Shown in pieces: positions 50,235 through 60,207 of a stretch of DNA of 64,000 nt. How positions within the stretch are numbered: the first letter of the stretch is position 1; every line of letters begins with the position of its first letter. Position numbers and translations under genes: made by a program. Where the stretch lies: contig NZ_RBKU01000001.1 in NCBI RefSeq assembly GCF_003633615.1, positions 868,001 to 932,000 of the forward strand, in the 5' to 3' direction. The notes below the pieces were generated by a model. That model had not been told where the DNA came from and made no database searches. It saw only the letters and a program-made list of their open reading frames with translations. Origin of the DNA: Mucilaginibacter gracilis. GTDB lineage: Bacteria > Bacteroidota > Bacteroidia > Sphingobacteriales > Sphingobacteriaceae.

Positions 50235-51236
50235 TTAAAAATTTCGCACTATAGCAAATACAATACCGGCAATTAGGGCCGAGATGGGGATAGTAATTAT
50301 CCATGCCCAAATAAGGTTAATGGTAATACCCCAACGCACAGCCGAAACGCGCTTGGTTAAACCAACACCAATAATTGAACCTGTTAAGGTATGCGTGGTA
50401 GATACCGGGATACCAAAACGCTCGGTAACAAATAAGGTAACGGCGCCTGCCGTTTCGGCACTAAAACCCTCCAGTGGTGTAACCTTGGTTATTTTAGTAC
50501 CCATTGTTTTTACAATTTTCCATCCGCCGCTCATGGTACCAAATGCTATTGCCGAGTAACAGGCTAAGGGTATCCATTCGGGCATAGGGTCTTTGCTGTG
50601 AATTACGTTTGCAGCAACCAGCGAAATATAAATGATACCCATCACCTTTTGCGCATCATTACCACCATGCGCAAAACTTAACGCTCCTGATGATATTAAT
50701 TGCAGGCGTTTAAACCATTTCTCGGTTTTTGATGGCCTTGCGTTTTTACAAATATGTAATATAGCCGCGTTAATGGCAAAGCCAATAAAACTGCCAATAA
50801 TAGGCGCCAAAAATATAAAAGCCACAATTTGAATAATTGGACCGGCGTTTACTGCGCTTAATGCATTTTCGTGCATAAATAGGGCATGCGTCATGCCGGC
50901 ACCGGCAAAACCGCCAATTAGCGTATGCGACGAACTTGAAGGTATGCCAAACCACCAGGTAATTAAGTTCCAGGTAATGGCTGCAATTAAGCCGGCAAGT
51001 ATAACGTGCAAGTTAATAAAGTGCTCGTAAACGGTATTAGATACCGTGGCAGCAACCTTATGGTCTTTAATTAAAAAATAAGCTAAAAAGTTAAAAGCCG
51101 CAGCCCATAAAACGGCCTGCAATGGGCTCAATACTTTTGTTGATACGACGGTGGCAATAGAGTTTGCCGCATCATGAAAACCGTTTATAAAATCGAAACA
51201 AATAGCCAGAGCTATAACAATAACCAACAAGGCCAT
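50235..51236 (-). CDS. PiT-family inorganic phosphate transporter
   Basis: A 333-residue membrane protein with about ten helices and two PiT signatures: N-terminal GFHDAANSIATVVSTKVLSP and, in the C-terminal half, a second copy-like segment VSTTHTLTGSIIGVG; also SSSHTLIGG. PiT transporters import phosphate with protons or sodium. It follows the DUF47 gene by 2 bases; the pair is a standard unit. Confidence 0.93.
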   Translation of the reverse strand: MALLVIVIALAICFDFINGFHDAANSIATVVSTKVLSPLQAVLWAAAFNFLAYFLIKDHKVAATVSNTVYEHFINLHVILAGLIAAITWNLITWWFGIPSSSSHTLIGGFAGAGMTHALFMHENALSAVNAGPIIQIVAFIFLAPIIGSFIGFAINAAILHICKNARPSKTEKWFKRLQLISSGALSFAHGGNDAQKVMGIIYISLVAANVIHSKDPMPEWIPLACYSAIAFGTMSGGWKIVKTMGTKITKVTPLEGFSAETAGAVTLFVTERFGIPVSTTHTLTGSIIGVGLTKRVSAVRWGITINLIWAWIITIPISALIAGIVFAIVRNF

Positions 51237-51238
51237 GC

Positions 51239-51889
51239 TTAGGCGTTTTTAACTAATATAGTTTCTAAAACGTTGGCTACATCTTCGCACATATCTGTAG
51301 CGGTTTCAAGGGCGGCTAAAACTTCTTTATATTTAATAAGTTCAACAGCATCCTTTTCATACAAAAACAAATCGGCCACGGCGCGGTCAAAAACGTCGTC
51401 GGCCTGGTTTTCTATGCTGTTAATGCGTATGCACGAATCGGCAATGTGCCTAACATTTTTAAGGTCGCTTAATTCTTTTACGGCTTTATCTATTTCAATG
51501 CTGCCCAGTAAAATCAATTCGGCAAGTTTAATAATGGGCTGGGTTATTTTTTCAACTTTATATAAACTCATCCGGTTTACCGAGCCTTGTATATAATCGG
51601 CAACGTCGTCAATAGCATTTGTAAGCTGTGTAATATCTTCTCTATCAAAAGGCGTAATAAAATTTTTGCTCAGTTCCAGGTAAATCTGGTGAGTTAACTC
51701 GTCGCCAAAATTTTCCAGTTTATCTATTTGGTTGTATAGTTCTTCGCGTTTTTTTAAATCGGCTGTGTTTAGTGCTTCTATCAAAACGTTAGACATTACT
51801 ACTAAGTTACCCGAGGCCTGCTCAAACAGCGGAAAAAATACTTTTCTATCTTTAGGGACAAAATACTGGAAGATACTATTTAACGACAT
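51239..51889 (-). CDS. DUF47 / PhoU-like accessory protein of PiT transporter
   Basis: A 216-residue all-helical protein with the PhoU/DUF47 pattern (LYNQIDKLENFGDELTHQIYLELSK, ITQLTNAIDDVADYIQG, CEDVANVLETILV). It regulates or stabilises the partner PiT transporter. It is directly upstream of the transporter. A -7-like TACCTTTG lies at 51909-51916. Confidence 0.9.
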   Translation of the reverse strand: MSLNSIFQYFVPKDRKVFFPLFEQASGNLVVMSNVLIEALNTADLKKREELYNQIDKLENFGDELTHQIYLELSKNFITPFDREDITQLTNAIDDVADYIQGSVNRMSLYKVEKITQPIIKLAELILLGSIEIDKAVKELSDLKNVRHIADSCIRINSIENQADDVFDRAVADLFLYEKDAVELIKYKEVLAALETATDMCEDVANVLETILVKNA

Positions 51890-51938
51890 TTTTTAAATTA
51901 ATTTTGCCCAAAGGTAAGGGGCCCATGTTAAGTTTATG

Positions 51939-52997
51939 TTAATTTTTCAATACCGGTAACGCCGGGAAGGGTAATTGCCGCACTTTTTGCAGCGTAAAAC
52001 CAAATGTTGAGCCTATACCCTCGGTACTGCGCACATTAATAGTTTGCTGGTGCGATTCGATAATGTGTTTTACAATGGCTAAACCCAGGCCCGAGCCACC
52101 TATTTGCCTTGAGCGACTGCTATCGGTACGAAAAAAACGTTCAAATAAACGAGGCAGGTATTTTTCTTCAATACCTATACCATCATCGGTAACTTCAACC
52201 AACACTTGTTCGTGCAAATCGTAAAGCCGAACGGCGGTGCATCCGTTTTCTTTTCCGTATTTAAATGAGTTATCAATAAGGTTTACTAAAACCTGGCGTA
52301 TCTTTTCCCTGTCGGCATTAACCATAACCGCTTCATCATACTTATCTTTATAAGTTAGCTTAATTTTATGCTGCTTTGCCTTTAATTCAAGCGATTCAAT
52401 AACTTCCTTAATTAAATCATTAATGCGGAATTTAGTATAATTGATAGGTATCTCACCCGATTCGAGTTTCGATATTTCGTCAAGGTCTTTAACCAGATAG
52501 CTTAACCGGTCTACATTTTTTGATGCCTTTTCTAAAAACTGGCGCGCCAGTTCCGGGTCGTCCATATCGTCCTGCAAAGCCTCAATATATCCCTGAATAG
52601 CAAACAGCGGCGTTTTAAACTCGTGCGATACGTTAGATAAAAAATCGCGCCTAAACTGCTCTTGCTTTTTCAGGTCCTCAATTTCCGATTTCTTTTGCTT
52701 TGCCCATTCCTTTACATCCTTTTCCACATCGTTTATCGGGTCGCTGGTTACGTGGTCGCCAATGGCATCTTTTAAATCTTTACCCAGCTTTAAATTGTGA
52801 ATGAGCTTATAAATGATTTTAATTTTAGCTACAATATATTTTTCTATGAGGTAATAAATAAACACGTAGCTGCTCACAAAACTTGCCGAAAAGGTAATGG
52901 ATACATCGTACCAGCTGTGCCTAAAATAGTAGTTAACAATAGATATGGTTATGGCTACAGCCAGCGCATTAATAAAAACGAGTACGCGAAGTTTCAT
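51939..52997 (-). CDS. Sensor histidine kinase (PhoR-like)
   Basis: A 352-residue kinase: two membrane helices in residues 4-48, HisKA with His125 (SHEFKTP), HATPase N-box (QVLVNLIDNSFKYG), G1 (TDDGIGI) and G2 (GSGLGLAIV). Short or absent sensor domain; PhoR of Bacteroidetes has a similar layout. No response regulator is adjacent. Its position upstream of the phosphate uptake pair suggests a phosphate-related role, by context only. Confidence 0.85.
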   Translation of the reverse strand: MKLRVLVFINALAVAITISIVNYYFRHSWYDVSITFSASFVSSYVFIYYLIEKYIVAKIKIIYKLIHNLKLGKDLKDAIGDHVTSDPINDVEKDVKEWAKQKKSEIEDLKKQEQFRRDFLSNVSHEFKTPLFAIQGYIEALQDDMDDPELARQFLEKASKNVDRLSYLVKDLDEISKLESGEIPINYTKFRINDLIKEVIESLELKAKQHKIKLTYKDKYDEAVMVNADREKIRQVLVNLIDNSFKYGKENGCTAVRLYDLHEQVLVEVTDDGIGIEEKYLPRLFERFFRTDSSRSRQIGGSGLGLAIVKHIIESHQQTINVRSTEGIGSTFGFTLQKVRQLPFPALPVLKN

Positions 52998-53034
52998 GTT
53001 TAATTACCGGGAAATTTATTTGTTGCCCGTAAAG

Positions 53035-53733
53035 TTACGATTTGTAAATCAGCACTTGCCACCTAAAGGCCCATTTCCACGTTATTTTATAATTTGTTAA
53101 CCCACTTTGGTGCAATAAGTTAACAAGGTCGTGCTTTTTAAAGCTTCGCCTTACTGATAGCGGCCCATCAAACCGGGCCATTTTACTTTTGGTAAAAGTA
53201 TAGGCAATAAAAACTACAGCATAATACAACAGCCAATGCCGGTGCAAATCGGTAATAATTACAGCCTTTTTGCTGCACGACACCATTTTTTTTACCAGGG
53301 CTACCCACTCATCATCGGCAAAGTGATGGCTGAATAAACTGGAATACACCACATCAAATTGCCCCGGCTTTAATTCATCACTCATTACATCGCTCAAAAT
53401 AAAGCTAATGTTTGGATAGGCTTTAGCCTCCACGCGTGCAAACTCTACTGCCGAAGCCGTGGCATCAACGCCGGTTAGTTGCAGTTTAATATTTGCTTTA
53501 TTTGCCCATTGGGCTATGGCACGCAAAGCATCGCCCCCGCCACAACCCCAATCGCTAATGTGATAGCCGCTTTTAACCGGGATGTATTTGAGTGCCTTTA
53601 CTAATGTTTTATGCCCGCCAAATAAGGCATTTAGTTTCTCTAAACCTTTTAACACGGGCACAACCTCGCCTTCGGGCAAACTAAAGTCGTCCATTATTTC
53701 GGGTTCGGTAGCGCGTTTGCTTAGGTTTAGCAT
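53035..53733 (-). CDS. SAM-dependent methyltransferase of the type III PKS cluster
   Basis: A 232-residue class I methyltransferase: motif I SDWGCGGGDALRA at about 58-70, acidic end of strand 2 (LTGVDATASAV), motif of strand 4 (FDVVYSSLFSHHF). It is the last gene of the operon and follows the flavoprotein gene by 5 bases. In streptomycete srs-type clusters a methyltransferase and a flavoprotein modify the alkylresorcinol made by a type III PKS; a similar job is inferred here. Confidence 0.85.
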   Translation of the reverse strand: MLNLSKRATEPEIMDDFSLPEGEVVPVLKGLEKLNALFGGHKTLVKALKYIPVKSGYHISDWGCGGGDALRAIAQWANKANIKLQLTGVDATASAVEFARVEAKAYPNISFILSDVMSDELKPGQFDVVYSSLFSHHFADDEWVALVKKMVSCSKKAVIITDLHRHWLLYYAVVFIAYTFTKSKMARFDGPLSVRRSFKKHDLVNLLHQSGLTNYKITWKWAFRWQVLIYKS

Positions 53734-53738
53734 AGTTA

Positions 53739-54860
53739 TTAAAAAGGCTGTCCGTGGGTTTTGCTCATTAAATAATCAGCCAGTGGCGGTAAGGCATTCA
53801 GGGTTTTTAAGCTCAGGGTGGTCATGGCGTTGGCACCAAATACCTTTTGCAGTTGCCGGCCAACCCAAAGCCTGCGGGCAAATTTGGCTTCCCATTCATG
53901 GGTGTACCTTTGCTCAATCAAAGTTCGCGCGTGTGCATCAAAGCTATTGGGCTTATAATATTGTAAAATAGTTTCCGACAAAATTTTAGCCGAGTGTATG
54001 GCCATCGTCATGCCGTTGCCGCAAAGCGGTGCTATCATCCCGGCAGTATCGCCGCTCATTAAAATATGGTTTTCAACAGGTTGCTTTTTCTCGAAAGATA
54101 TTTCATTAATTACTTCCGGTTTATCAAGCAAAAACTCGGCGCTATCAAATACTCTTTTAAGATACAGGTTTTTACAAACGATGTTCTGTTCCAGTTCTTG
54201 TAGATTGCCGTACTTTCGCAAATCATCGCGGTGTGCCAGGTAGCACATGCAATACCTGTCGGCTTCAATTTTGCTTACACCGCAATAGCCGTCTTTATAG
54301 TTATTAAGTTGTATCACATCTTGGGGGAAATCGGCGCGGATATGAAACTTCACCGCCAAATACGGACTGCGTTTGTAAAAAAAATCCCGTTTTAATTTCT
54401 GATCCAGATTAGACCGCTTACCAAACGACCCGATAACCAAAGGCGCACTCAAAACCCTTCCCGGAATTGTTACTTCAAAATGGTCATCCTTAAAAACAAT
54501 ATCATCAACCTTGGTATCCAACAAAAAGTTAACACCTTCGGCCACCGCTTTTTTATAGAGATAATTATCAAAGGTATAACGGCTTAAGCCGAAACCACCC
54601 AGATCAAGCTTTTTTGAAAGTACAGTTCCAGATACAGCCGTAACCTGCAAACGGCTAATACGGGCAACATCCAAAGCATTGAGATCAATATCCAACCCCG
54701 AAAGGAAAGGAATAACTTCGTTACTAATGTACTCGCCGCATACGCGATGGAAAGGATAGCTTTTGCGCTCAATGAGCGTTACACTTAACCCAGCTCTGTT
54801 TAACAATATAGCGTTAAACAGCCCAGCCAAACCGCCACCTACAATAATAACGTCCGTCAT
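53739..54860 (-). CDS. FAD-dependent monooxygenase/oxidoreductase of the type III PKS cluster
   Basis: A 373-residue flavoprotein: FAD-binding VIIVGGGLAGLFNAI at the N-terminus, then the ERK dinucleotide-fold acidic pair, and GDTAGMIAPLCGNGMTMAI in the FAD C-terminal motif. It belongs to the group-A flavoprotein/geranylgeranyl-reductase-like class, which hydroxylates or reduces aromatic or prenyl chains. Its start overlaps the PKS stop by 4 bases (ATGA). Hydroxylation of the resorcinol ring is inferred. Confidence 0.88.
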   Translation of the reverse strand: MTDVIIVGGGLAGLFNAILLNRAGLSVTLIERKSYPFHRVCGEYISNEVIPFLSGLDIDLNALDVARISRLQVTAVSGTVLSKKLDLGGFGLSRYTFDNYLYKKAVAEGVNFLLDTKVDDIVFKDDHFEVTIPGRVLSAPLVIGSFGKRSNLDQKLKRDFFYKRSPYLAVKFHIRADFPQDVIQLNNYKDGYCGVSKIEADRYCMCYLAHRDDLRKYGNLQELEQNIVCKNLYLKRVFDSAEFLLDKPEVINEISFEKKQPVENHILMSGDTAGMIAPLCGNGMTMAIHSAKILSETILQYYKPNSFDAHARTLIEQRYTHEWEAKFARRLWVGRQLQKVFGANAMTTLSLKTLNALPPLADYLMSKTHGQPF

Positions 54861-55969
54861 TCGCCAGTCTCTAATATCATACCCTCAACGGTTAGGCCCG
54901 GGCCAAAAGCAAAACTCAATATGTTTTTACCGGCTTCCGTGTCGGCTCTCAATATCTTCTGCAAAACAAACAATATCGTTGCCGACGACATATTACCGTA
55001 TTCGCGCAGGGTTTGGTAGGCCAAATGGTTTGCAGCCGCGCTAATATCTAACGCTTCTTCGGTAGCTTCTAAAATACTTTTGCCTCCCGGGTGGATAGCA
55101 AATTCGTCTATCTGCTCAAAGCTTAAACCTGCTTTTTGTAATACACGGCCCGTTAAAGCTTTGATGTGCTTTTTAATGTGTTTTGATACCTTGCTGGTGA
55201 GTTTCATTTCAAACCCTAAGTTGCCTACATACCAACCCATATCGTCGCTCGCTTCGGGCATAAACTCCGAGTAAAAATTACGCAACAAAAGTGCTTTGCC
55301 TGGCTTAATTTTCTGAAGTTCGTTCTCAACCAACACAGCCGCAGCTCCGTCGGAGAATAAAGAATTAGCTACCCAGTTATCCAGCGTATTGTTTTTTTGA
55401 AAATGCAGCGTACACAACTCAATACTAACAACCAATACTTTGGCACCGGCATCGGCCCGGCAAATGTAATCGGCAGCTTTTAAGGCATTTATGGCACCAT
55501 AACAGCCCATAAAATTAATACAGGTACGCTCGGTTTGGCGGTTAAGGCCAAGGGTTGTAACCAAATCAATATCAATACCGGGCGCATACATGCCGGTACA
55601 ACTCACCGTAATTAAGTGTGTTATTTGTGGCGCAACATCGCTATCAAAACTATCAAAGCATTGCCTGGCCGCTTGCGTAGCAATATCAATTGCGCATTGC
55701 TGGTATAATTTTAAGCGTTGCTGTGTTGTAGGGAAAGGCTCTAAGTTTGCCGAATTACCAAAAAAAGTATACTCCGCGGTATCGCTGAAAGCAAAATCGG
55801 GAATTACCGAATAACGGTTATCAATTCCGGAACCTTCGTAAATATGTTTGAGCCTTGCAGCATTAATGTTATCTAACCCAAATGCATTAGCCATAAAATG
55901 GTAAATGGTTTGCTGGGGTATTTTATTTTTTGGATTAGCTGTGCCAATGGCACTGATGCAACTGCCCAT
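54857..55969 (-). CDS. Type III polyketide synthase
   Basis: A 370-residue chalcone-synthase-like enzyme with catalytic Cys156 (FMGCYGA), His293 (AIHPGGKSIL) and Asn326 (YGNMSSAT). The FMGCYGA variant is typical of bacterial alkylresorcinol or alkylpyrone synthases that extend fatty acyl starters with malonyl-CoA. It is second in the operon YceI-PKS-flavoprotein-methyltransferase, 15 bases after the YceI gene. Product: probably a lipid phenol or quinone-like lipid (inferred). Confidence 0.9.
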   Translation of the reverse strand: MGSCISAIGTANPKNKIPQQTIYHFMANAFGLDNINAARLKHIYEGSGIDNRYSVIPDFAFSDTAEYTFFGNSANLEPFPTTQQRLKLYQQCAIDIATQAARQCFDSFDSDVAPQITHLITVSCTGMYAPGIDIDLVTTLGLNRQTERTCINFMGCYGAINALKAADYICRADAGAKVLVVSIELCTLHFQKNNTLDNWVANSLFSDGAAAVLVENELQKIKPGKALLLRNFYSEFMPEASDDMGWYVGNLGFEMKLTSKVSKHIKKHIKALTGRVLQKAGLSFEQIDEFAIHPGGKSILEATEEALDISAAANHLAYQTLREYGNMSSATILFVLQKILRADTEAGKNILSFAFGPGLTVEGMILETGE

Positions 55970-55984
55970 GTTAATTTTTAAGTA

Positions 55985-56521
55985 CTATTTAATGGCAGTT
56001 TCCACGTTTAAAGATATAGTTACTTCGTTTGATAATACCATGCTTTTATCGCCAATGGCAAAATCAAGCCGGTTAATTTTGAAACTTCCTTTAAAAACAG
56101 CCGTGCCGCCGTTTACTATATACGTAAAAGGAACGTCAACCCGTTTTGTTTGTCCTTTAATAGTTACGTCAAAGGTGCCTGTATAGTTTGTTGCACTCCC
56201 GCCCTTAAACGATACCGATTTCATCATAATTTTGGGGTAATGCTCCACATCAAAATATTCTGGTTTGCGCAAATGTTCATCGCGCATATCGTTATCCGAA
56301 TTAATGGTGGCCGTATTTACCGCCGCTGTAATGCTGCTGGTGGGCAGGTGGTCTTTATCAAACAATATAGTTGCTTCAAAACCGCCAATAATTCCGCTGG
56401 TTTTAAAACCCATATTCTTAATCTCGTAACTAACATCGGCTTTGGTTACCGTATGCTTGGTTTGCCCAAAGGCAGTACCTATAAGGCAAAATAAAGTTAT
56501 ATAAATTGCAACTATTTTCAT
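55985..56521 (-). CDS. YceI-family lipid-binding protein
   Basis: A 178-residue secreted protein with signal peptide (cleavage after TAFGQ) and a lipocalin-like YceI barrel: YEIKNMGFKTSG..., FDVEHYPKIMMKSVSF and INRLDFAIGDKSMVLSNEVTISLNVE. YceI proteins bind long isoprenoid or quinone-like lipids. First gene of the PKS operon and divergent from the UbiA gene (62-base shared upstream region), which fits a lipid carrier for the pathway product. Confidence 0.88.
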   Translation of the reverse strand: MKIVAIYITLFCLIGTAFGQTKHTVTKADVSYEIKNMGFKTSGIIGGFEATILFDKDHLPTSSITAAVNTATINSDNDMRDEHLRKPEYFDVEHYPKIMMKSVSFKGGSATNYTGTFDVTIKGQTKRVDVPFTYIVNGGTAVFKGSFKINRLDFAIGDKSMVLSNEVTISLNVETAIK

Positions 56522-56582
56522 GCTGGGTGTTTAGTTTATCATATCAAACATAACAATTACATCAGTATTATTACATTAGCCT

Positions 56583-57485
56583 ATGCAAATTTTACAATTT
56601 ATTGTCCCCAGCCGCTCGGCAATTGCTCATTTACGCTTTGTGTTTTCGCTGTTTTTAATGCCGGTTTATTTTTTTGCATACAGCCAGGCTTTGGTAATTA
56701 ACGCAGGTAGTGCGCTATTAGTTTTTTTAATATGGCATGTGCTGGCCTTCCCGGCGAGTAATGGCTACAATAGCTATTTCGACAAAGACGAAGAAAGCAT
56801 TGGCCTGCTTGATAAGCCCCCTGTTGTTGATATAAGCCTGTATTATTTTTCGCTACTGCTCGAAACCGCAGGCTTTTTACTTGGTTTTTTGGTGAGCTGG
56901 CAGTTTGCCTTTGCTGTTTTGCTATACGGCATTATGTCTAAACTATATAGCCACCCTAAAACGCGGCTAAAAAAATATCCTGTTATCAGCTTTTTAACGG
57001 TTTTCTTTTTCCAGGGTGCTTTTATTTATTTTACAACCTATACCGCCATTACGGGCACCACATTATTTGCCGGCTGGAACACCGGTTTTATTATGGCCGG
57101 TGCTATTTGCTCGTGCCTGATAGGGGCATCGTACCCGCTTACACAAGTTTACCAGCATGGCGAGGATGGCCGCCGCGGCGATTTTACCATCAGCATATTA
57201 CTTGGCTACAAAGGCTCGTTTATATTTTCGGGAGCGTTGTTTGCCACGGCCATTTTGTTGTCTTTTTTTTACTGGCAACAACACCACATGCCCGATTATT
57301 TTTATTTCTTCCTTTTTTGCTCGGCCCCGGTATTTGTGTTTTTTAATTACTGGTTTTACAAAGTAGGCCAATCAACCAGCAACGCCAATTACAAAAACGC
57401 CATGTTAATGAATTTTATTAGCGCAGGCTGTATGCTGTTTTACTTTTTGGCAATAGCGATATTAAGCGGACATGTGTTGGTGTGA
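56583..57485 (+). CDS. UbiA-like prenyltransferase
   Basis: A 300-residue membrane protein with about eight helices. The first aspartate-rich site appears as NGYNSYFDKDEES (about residues 59-71), and the second as HGEDGRRGD (about 196-204). These are the diphosphate-binding motifs of UbiA enzymes, which attach isoprenoid chains to aromatic rings. Divergent from the PKS operon with a 62-base gap, so it probably belongs to the pathway, either attaching a prenyl chain to the PKS product or acting in a parallel step. The motifs differ from the canonical NDxxDxxxD. Confidence 0.8.
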   Translation: MQILQFIVPSRSAIAHLRFVFSLFLMPVYFFAYSQALVINAGSALLVFLIWHVLAFPASNGYNSYFDKDEESIGLLDKPPVVDISLYYFSLLLETAGFLLGFLVSWQFAFAVLLYGIMSKLYSHPKTRLKKYPVISFLTVFFFQGAFIYFTTYTAITGTTLFAGWNTGFIMAGAICSCLIGASYPLTQVYQHGEDGRRGDFTISILLGYKGSFIFSGALFATAILLSFFYWQQHHMPDYFYFFLFCSAPVFVFFNYWFYKVGQSTSNANYKNAMLMNFISAGCMLFYFLAIAILSGHVLV

Positions 57486-57547
57486 TATGCGTTAAGCTAT
57501 TAATAGACAGTGCTCAGGTACCGTAGGTTCGCGTTGTGTTAAAGTTA

Positions 57548-58093
57548 TTATTTTTCAATCTCCACTTTTGCGCCCGACACCCTTATTGTTTTAACCAGCT
57601 CCTTAAACGCGGGGAAATATTTTTGAAATTCTTCATCGTTGCTTGTTGCCAACACAGCCGTTGCAATGGTGTATTTACACTCAATAACTAATATTGCTTC
57701 TTTCTTATGGCTTGGATGGCTATAAGTAATTAATTTGTAACGCCCGGTTAAATATCCGTTGTCGCCTAATGTATTTAGTACTATTGGTATCGTGTCAACC
57801 TTTAGGCCGGGGTGTCTATTCATTGCATCGTCGGCGTCACCTTTAATCCAGCCATTCAAATCCGGGCTCGATTGATAATCTAATCCATAAACATACATGT
57901 AGGTGTCGTCGCTAACGTTTTTTTCATCTGGTTTAATAAAAAATGGCAACTGGTCGCTTTTAGCTTGTAACCAATTTTTAGGTATATCAACAAAAATAAC
58001 ATGTTTTTGCCCCGTAAGCATTTTGCTTTGTGCCGAAGCAATTGAAACAAAAAAGAGCATGCCGATTAGCGTAAGGTTTATCCTTGCAATCAT
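57548..58093 (-). CDS. Secreted protein of unknown function
   Basis: A 181-residue protein with signal peptide (cleavage near ASAQ). The mature part is beta-rich and has no recognised motif; GLDYQSSPDLNGWIKGDAD is the most characteristic segment. The gene is convergent with the UbiA gene. Envelope or periplasmic location is inferred. Confidence 0.7.
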   Translation of the reverse strand: MIARINLTLIGMLFFVSIASAQSKMLTGQKHVIFVDIPKNWLQAKSDQLPFFIKPDEKNVSDDTYMYVYGLDYQSSPDLNGWIKGDADDAMNRHPGLKVDTIPIVLNTLGDNGYLTGRYKLITYSHPSHKKEAILVIECKYTIATAVLATSNDEEFQKYFPAFKELVKTIRVSGAKVEIEK

Positions 58094-58164
58094 ATTCAGG
58101 GAACTATATTATTGGTGAAAAAATACAAATCTTTTTATCGTTTAAACAGTGATATAATCAACAT

Positions 58165-60207
58165 TCACCCCATATTGGCAAACACAAACGCCCATTTATC
58201 CGCAGCCTCGCTAATGTTTTGCGCGGTTGATTTACCTGCTCCGTGCCCTGCCTTGGTTTCAATGCGTATCAATACCGGGGCTTCGCCTTGTTGGTATTCC
58301 TGCATACGGGCAGCAAATTTAAAGGAGTGGGCCGGTACTACACGGTCGTCGTGGTCGGCAGTCAATATCAAGGTTGCCGGGTAGTTAGCCGGCCTTAAAG
58401 CATGGTAAGGCGAATAATTGTAAAGGTATTTAAACATCGCTTCATCATCTTGCGCCGTGCCGTAATCATATGCCCAACCCGCACCCGCTGTAAATTGGTT
58501 ATAGCGCAGCATATCTAATACGCCTACTGCTGGCAGGGCTACCTTAAACAAATCGGGGCGCTGGGTAATCATGGCGCCTACCAACAAACCACCGTTAGAG
58601 CCTCCGGCTATAGCCAAATAGTCTGGCGAAGTATATTTATGTTCAATAAGGTATTCGGCGGCGGCAATAAAATCGTCAAAAACGTTTTGCTTTTGCATTT
58701 TGGTGCCTGCAATATGCCAGTTTTCGCCATACTCGCCGCCACCGCGAATATTGGGTACGGCATAAATGCCGCCCTGCTCCAGCAAAATAATATTGGAAAG
58801 GCTAAAAGCCGGAGTTAAGCTTATACCGAAACCACCGTAAGCATACAGCAAAGTAGTATTGTTGCCATCCAACACCAATCTCTTTTTATGGGTAATAACC
58901 ATAGGTATGCGGGTGCCATCCTTAGAAGTGTAAAATATCTGTTTTGATTCGTAAAGCTCGGGGTTAAACTGCACGCCCGATTTTTTATACAACTGCGATT
59001 CCCCCGTTTCAATATTGTACTTAAAAATAGTTGTTGGGTAAGTGTATGATGTGAAAGAATAATACAATTCCTTTTCGTCCCTTTTTGCACCAAAGCCCCC
59101 TGCTGTTCCAACGCCCGGCAAAGCTATCTGGTGCTCGAGCTTCCCATCCATGCTGTACTGCATCACCAGCGATGTTGCATCCTTTAAATATTCGGCAAAT
59201 AACTTGCCCCCGCCTGTGCTGGCACTCAATACGTTTTCGGTTTCGGGCAATAAATCGGCCCAGTTTGCCGGGTTAGCATGCCCTGCATCGGCTGTAACTA
59301 CTTTATAATTAGGTGCGTTAAGGTTGGTAAAAATATACAGCCGGGTACCCATATTATCCAGCACAAGGCTCTGGCTGTCAAAATTGTCTACAATATTAAT
59401 TATTGCACTATCAGGGTTGCTCAAATCCTGTAAATACAACTCGTTGCCTGTTGTTGATGTTGCTGCCGTTATAACCAGGTAGCGCTCATCTTCGGTTAAA
59501 TACCCGCTAAGATACCGGCGAGGCATTTCTGTGCCGCCAAAAATAAGTTTGTCGTGCTGCTGGGAGGTGCCCAGTTTGTGGTAATAAAGCTTGTGATATT
59601 GAGTTAAACCCGATAGCTGGCTACCGGCATCGGGTTTATTATATGTACTGTAATAAAAGCCATCGTTACCTTGCCAGGCTATACCGCTAAATTTTATATC
59701 CTTTAAAACATCGCCCACTTGTATTTTGGTTGCGGTGTGCATAATTACCACATCCCGCCAGTCGGACCCGCCGGCAGATAGCTGATAAGCACAAATACTG
59801 CCATCCTTACTAAAATCAACGCCACCAAGCGAAGTTGTTCCATCGGCAGAAAAGGTATTAGGGTCCAGAAAAATCTCAGGTTCGCCATCACCCAATTGCC
59901 GGTACAAAACCGACTGGCTTTGTAAACCGTTATTTTTATAGAAATAAGTATACTTGCCTTCTTTAAACGGCGCGCTATATTTTTCGTAGTTCCACAGGTT
60001 TTCTAAACGCTGCCTTATTGGTTCCCGGTAAGGTATCTGGTCTAAATAGTTTTGCGTTACTTTATTTTGTTGTATAACCCATGCTTTGGTATCGTTGGTC
60101 TCGTCATCTTCAAGCCAGCGGTACGGGTCGGCAACGTTGGTGCCAAAGTAAGTATCTATTGTATCGCCTTTTTTCGACTGCGGATAGGGCTGCGGTTTAA
60201 TATTCAT
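58165..60207 (-). CDS. Prolyl oligopeptidase (S9A)
   Basis: A 680-residue peptidase: N-terminal beta-propeller (about 70-400) and C-terminal alpha/beta hydrolase with Ser537 (GGSNGG), Asp620 (DHDDRVVP) and His655 (KAGHGAG). Length and motifs fit family S9A. No signal peptide, so it is probably cytoplasmic or exported by another way. Cuts short peptides after proline. Confidence 0.93.
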   Translation of the reverse strand: MNIKPQPYPQSKKGDTIDTYFGTNVADPYRWLEDDETNDTKAWVIQQNKVTQNYLDQIPYREPIRQRLENLWNYEKYSAPFKEGKYTYFYKNNGLQSQSVLYRQLGDGEPEIFLDPNTFSADGTTSLGGVDFSKDGSICAYQLSAGGSDWRDVVIMHTATKIQVGDVLKDIKFSGIAWQGNDGFYYSTYNKPDAGSQLSGLTQYHKLYYHKLGTSQQHDKLIFGGTEMPRRYLSGYLTEDERYLVITAATSTTGNELYLQDLSNPDSAIINIVDNFDSQSLVLDNMGTRLYIFTNLNAPNYKVVTADAGHANPANWADLLPETENVLSASTGGGKLFAEYLKDATSLVMQYSMDGKLEHQIALPGVGTAGGFGAKRDEKELYYSFTSYTYPTTIFKYNIETGESQLYKKSGVQFNPELYESKQIFYTSKDGTRIPMVITHKKRLVLDGNNTTLLYAYGGFGISLTPAFSLSNIILLEQGGIYAVPNIRGGGEYGENWHIAGTKMQKQNVFDDFIAAAEYLIEHKYTSPDYLAIAGGSNGGLLVGAMITQRPDLFKVALPAVGVLDMLRYNQFTAGAGWAYDYGTAQDDEAMFKYLYNYSPYHALRPANYPATLILTADHDDRVVPAHSFKFAARMQEYQQGEAPVLIRIETKAGHGAGKSTAQNISEAADKWAFVFANMG

